Shown here piece by piece: positions 61,304-64,000 of a stretch of 64,000 bases of DNA. A program made the translations under genes and the position numbers. How positions within the stretch are numbered: position 1 is the stretch's first letter; every line of letters begins with the position of its first letter. This DNA comes from Cyclobacteriaceae bacterium (GTDB lineage: Bacteria > Bacteroidota > Bacteroidia > Cytophagales > Cyclobacteriaceae), in NCBI GenBank assembly GCA_019638395.1, contig JAHBTX010000004.1:742411-806410 (forward strand), read 5' to 3'. The notes beneath the pieces are model-generated. The model was not told the DNA's origin and ran no database searches. It saw only the letters and a program-made list of their open reading frames with translations.

Positions 61304-62953
61304 TTAACCGATCAATTCGCGGGCATTTTGCAGGGCGAGGGTGGAAGGAGTGGAGCCGCCAATCATCTTCGCAATTTCTGTAACCCGTTCTTCCATATTA
61401 AGATTTTTGATTGCTGTTACCGTGCGCGATGCTTTTGTTTCTTTATACACAAAAAGATGGGCTTCTGCTTTTGCAGCGATTTGGGGCAGATGACTAATCG
61501 CTATTACCTGATGGCGGGCGGCCATCTCTTTCATGCGATTACCCATTTGAATGGCTATCTCTCCGGATATTCCGGTATCAATTTCATCTAACACTAATGT
61601 TGGTAACGCGGTGCGCTCGGCCATTACATATTTAACACTAAACATAACGCGTGCAAACTCACCACCCGAAGCAACCTGAGCCAATGGTTTTGGAATAACA
61701 CCTTTATTGGCACTAAAAAGCAGTTCGATGGCATCAATACCTCGTGGGCCGGGTGCGGCAATCTGATGATCGATGGATAATACAGCATCGGGAATACCCA
61801 GTTCTTTCAAAAGCTTAACTAATTGCTTACTAAGTGGTACAAATACTTTTTGCCGGCTTTGACTCAATGCAGTAGCTGCTACCGTTAACTGTTTTTCTGT
61901 TTCAATAACAGCGGTTGATGCCTGTTGCAGCAAGGCATCTAGGTTGTTGGTTTTGTAAGCTTGTTCCTGCAAATTGTTGCGTAACGAAATTAGCTGCGCA
62001 ACGGCTTTTACCTGATGTTTTTTGAGCAATTGGTAAATTGCACTAATTCGGTCTTTTATTTTTTCCGTCCGGCTGGCATCAAATTCTACTTGCTCTTCGG
62101 CTTGCTCAACTTCTGCTGCAATATCATTCAACTCAATGCGGGTGCTCTCCAGTCGTTGTAGTAATTCCTGGTAAGTAATGGAGTAAGGTGCAATTGACTG
62201 TAATTGATTTCGCACAGTAGTTAACGCCCCGATTATCGAAAAATCAGATTGTGAAAGTTGCTGCAAAGATGCGTTTAAGTTGCTCTTGATTTCTTCAGTA
62301 TGCTCGGCAATCTTCAATTCTTCTTCCAGTATTTCCAGTTCGCCTTCGGTAAGGTTGGCTTTCGTTAGTTCATCTAACTGAAAGTTAATAAAGTCCGATT
62401 CTTTCTTAAGTTGTTGGCTCTCGCGTTGCAACTGCTGAAAAGTTGTTACAGCTTTTTGGTGTTCGAGCCAGGCAGCCGAATATTTTTTTAACAGGTTGGC
62501 ATTGCCGGCAAACGAATCGATCAACTCCAACTGAAATTGTTTGTTACCTAACTCTAATGTTTCATGCTGCGAATGAATGTCCATTAATTGCGATCCAATT
62601 TTTCGCATCACATCCAGCGTAACAGGAGTATCGTTAATAAAGGCCCGGCTTTTTCCGGTAGGTGCTATTTCTCTGCGCAGCACAGTTTGTTCATCATAAT
62701 CAAGATATTCGGCTTCAAACAGTTTTTGTAAATTATAATTACCAATGGCAAAAACTCCTTCGGTAATGCACTTCTCGTTTTCATCCCACAGTGCTTTGCT
62801 ATCGGCCCGGTTACCTAATAGCAAACCAATAGCACCTAGTAAAATTGATTTACCTGCTCCGGTTTCGCCTGTAATTACATTCAGGCCGTTAGCCGGAGTA
62901 AGTTCCAGGTGTTTAATCAAAGCATAGTTTTGTATGGTAAGATGGGTAAGCAT
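61304..62953 (-). CDS. recN: DNA repair protein RecN
   Basis: 549-residue SMC-like ATPase that acts early in double-strand break repair. Walker A is ITGETGAGKSILLGAIGLLL, Walker B and D-loop VLDEIDTGISGEIAIQMGNR, signature motif LAQVASGGEFARVMFSVKY, and H-loop QVIAISHLPQIAAKAEAHLF. Between them lies the long coiled coil with LQQLSQSDFSIIGAL in the hinge region. Length is standard. It lies 40 bases downstream of DUF4835, in the usual Bacteroidota order coaBC-DUF4835-recN. Confidence 0.97.
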   Translation of the reverse strand: MLTHLTIQNYALIKHLELTPANGLNVITGETGAGKSILLGAIGLLLGNRADSKALWDENEKCITEGVFAIGNYNLQKLFEAEYLDYDEQTVLRREIAPTGKSRAFINDTPVTLDVMRKIGSQLMDIHSQHETLELGNKQFQLELIDSFAGNANLLKKYSAAWLEHQKAVTTFQQLQRESQQLKKESDFINFQLDELTKANLTEGELEILEEELKIAEHTEEIKSNLNASLQQLSQSDFSIIGALTTVRNQLQSIAPYSITYQELLQRLESTRIELNDIAAEVEQAEEQVEFDASRTEKIKDRISAIYQLLKKHQVKAVAQLISLRNNLQEQAYKTNNLDALLQQASTAVIETEKQLTVAATALSQSRQKVFVPLSKQLVKLLKELGIPDAVLSIDHQIAAPGPRGIDAIELLFSANKGVIPKPLAQVASGGEFARVMFSVKYVMAERTALPTLVLDEIDTGISGEIAIQMGNRMKEMAARHQVIAISHLPQIAAKAEAHLFVYKETKASRTVTAIKNLNMEERVTEIAKMIGGSTPSTLALQNARELIG

Positions 62954-62993
62954 GTCGAAATGCTAAAGTAAAAATCAGCCCTTACAAACTGTA

Positions 62994-63884
62994 TTAGTTG
63001 GCTATGATTTTTTGATAAATATTGCGTTTCGGATCGATAGAGGTTAGAATATCATAGGCTTCTCTGCGTACATTCAGATTACCTTCCGAAAATACGTTAA
63101 CCAATTCATTCGATTTGGCATCGAAAAATGATATAACTGAAATGGCGTTGGGGTAAATGGTCCAAACCTTTTTAATGTTTTTTAAAACATCTAAAATAAT
63201 TTCGCGGCTTTTGTCAGGGTTTTTATCGAATGCATCCAACGCTAACCGATGGTATCGGTAGCTGTCCTTGCGCAAATCAACCATTTGTGGGTTGTTCAGG
63301 TTTTCAACTAATGCAAACCGGTTGCGGGGGTTGCCCAGTGCAGCCCAACCGGCCTGGTTACCGGGTTGCGCGTTATTCACAACCTGCAAGGCTTTTTGAA
63401 CGTAGGGGTTGCCCCCCAATTCACTAAAAGAATCATAATCGGCAGCTAATACCACATACGCATAAAAGGCTAACATAGAAGTTAGATTGGTAATGTAGGT
63501 ATTATCGTTGTACTCCAACGGTAGCGATTCGATGTATTCAAATTCCCAATCACGATCGGCAAAGTTGAATAGCACGCTTTCGTAGTTACTGTTGTACACT
63601 GGTCTTGCCACCGTAATTTGGGCGTTGGCAACAAAACTGCCAATAGAAGGCATCTTACCAATATTCAGAAATAGTGAACAGTTTATTTTTTCATGATTCT
63701 TGTATGAATCGTTGGTCCATTTTCGGGTATTTAAAAAGTTGGCGAAGGCGCGTTCCATATCTTTAAAAACCCCCCGGTCGGTAGTCTGAATCTGATCGGC
63801 ATTAATAGTAACTTTAAAGAACAATTCTTGTGCAGCCGATTGCCGGCAAATGATCAACAGTGCACCTAACAACAAGCTACGCAT
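62994..63884 (-). CDS. DUF4835 family exported protein
   Basis: About 296 residues of family DUF4835, function unknown, found next to coaBC and recN across Bacteroidota. A signal peptide (LLLGALLIICRQSAA before QELFFK) leads to a mature domain starting FKVTINADQIQTTDRGVFKD and containing YNDNTYITNLTSMLAFYAYV and DSFSELGGNPYVQKALQVVN. The start at 63884 overlaps the coaBC stop by 8 bases; ATG 63896 is an alternative. Confidence 0.92.
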   Translation of the reverse strand: MRSLLLGALLIICRQSAAQELFFKVTINADQIQTTDRGVFKDMERAFANFLNTRKWTNDSYKNHEKINCSLFLNIGKMPSIGSFVANAQITVARPVYNSNYESVLFNFADRDWEFEYIESLPLEYNDNTYITNLTSMLAFYAYVVLAADYDSFSELGGNPYVQKALQVVNNAQPGNQAGWAALGNPRNRFALVENLNNPQMVDLRKDSYRYHRLALDAFDKNPDKSREIILDVLKNIKKVWTIYPNAISVISFFDAKSNELVNVFSEGNLNVRREAYDILTSIDPKRNIYQKIIAN

Positions 63885-63999
63885 GGATGTATTCAATTAT
63901 AGCTGTAACGATATCAGCGGCCACTTCTTTTTTGGACTTAAGATTAAATTCTTTCGAGGCACTGGCACTTATGATTGAGATTTTGTTGGTGTCATACCC
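63877..63999 (-). CDS. coaBC: CoaBC C-terminal fragment (window edge)
   Basis: The last 40 codons of the bifunctional phosphopantothenoylcysteine decarboxylase/phosphopantothenate-cysteine ligase of coenzyme A synthesis. The visible end reads GYDTNKISIISASASKEFNL then KSKKEVAADIVTAIIEYIHA. The conserved N-K-x-T/S-I-I and L-K-S-K-x-E-V-A-x-D-I pattern and the synteny with DUF4835 and recN identify it. The rest lies outside the window. Confidence 0.8.
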   Translation of the reverse strand, partial: GYDTNKISIISASASKEFNLKSKKEVAADIVTAIIEYIHA

Positions 64000-64000
64000 A

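Noticed and set aside
1-64000. CRISPR arrays, tRNA and rRNA genes
   Set aside because: No regularly spaced direct repeats, tRNA cloverleaf or rRNA-like sequence was found on reading both strands.

Overview
The window reads as chromosomal DNA of a member of the Bacteroidota, most likely order Cytophagales. This is inferred from the gene families present (DUF4835 next to recN and coaBC, DUF4905, TIGR02757, a SMUG2-type glycosylase, Bacteroidota-type AddAB-like nuclease, DUF4199, DUF6249) and from several TAnnTTTG promoter boxes, the -7 element of this phylum. No rRNA, tRNA or CRISPR array was seen. About 90 percent of the window is ordinary, densely packed chromosomal coding sequence on both strands.

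Layout. 1-7.3 kb: a thioredoxin-reductase-like flavoprotein, then a TetR - TolC-like - membrane fusion - RND efflux operon with a palindromic candidate operator in front. 7.3-11.1 kb: an array of small palindromes, then a small membrane protein, an MbnP-like lipoprotein, an MbnH-like dihaem peroxidase and a CDICGC outer-membrane protein, probably a copper-linked exported redox cluster. 11.2-19.1 kb: DsbA/FrnE-like protein, S-adenosylhomocysteine hydrolase, an outer-membrane barrel, a low-complexity exported protein, a membrane-tethered LuxR-type regulator, DUF4199/VOC/DUF1801 operon and an FkbM methyltransferase. 19.5-31 kb: FtsX-type permease, a DNA2-like helicase, ankyrin protein, and a minus-strand operon with 4-base overlaps joining a patatin phospholipase, a TPR histidine kinase and a SMUG2-type DNA glycosylase. 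30.9-41.7 kb: AddA/AddB-like recombination nuclease, Pr6Pr, YceI, Crp/Fnr, YkgJ plus P1 peptidase, and a class IV aminotransferase.

41.7-48.9 kb is a genomic island of broken mobile DNA: a 49-base remnant of a group II intron 3' end, a toxin-antitoxin pair whose PIN toxin has lost its first catalytic segment, a first IS110 transposase (amber stop, 3' truncation), a MITE-like hairpin, three small cargo genes (exported GRAM/PH-like protein, lipoprotein with a glycine-rich hydrophobic hairpin, HTH protein), a second decayed IS110 with a structured leader that looks like a bridge RNA, a second MITE-like element, and a complete group II intron with its reverse transcriptase. The island is bounded by identical direct copies of the intron 3' end, which suggests that recombination or deletion between intron copies shaped it.

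48.9-64 kb returns to chromosomal genes: a small lipoprotein, KdsB (Kdo activation for lipopolysaccharide), an NfeD/ClpP-class membrane protease, a tight DUF4905 - LysM - OmpA - TIGR02757 operon, a GMC oxidoreductase with its gluconate-dehydrogenase-subunit-3-like Tat partner, an ECF sigma/anti-sigma pair divergent from DUF6249, an SLC13 carboxylate/sulfate permease, an RRM RNA-binding protein, RecN, DUF4835 and the 3' end of coaBC at the window edge.
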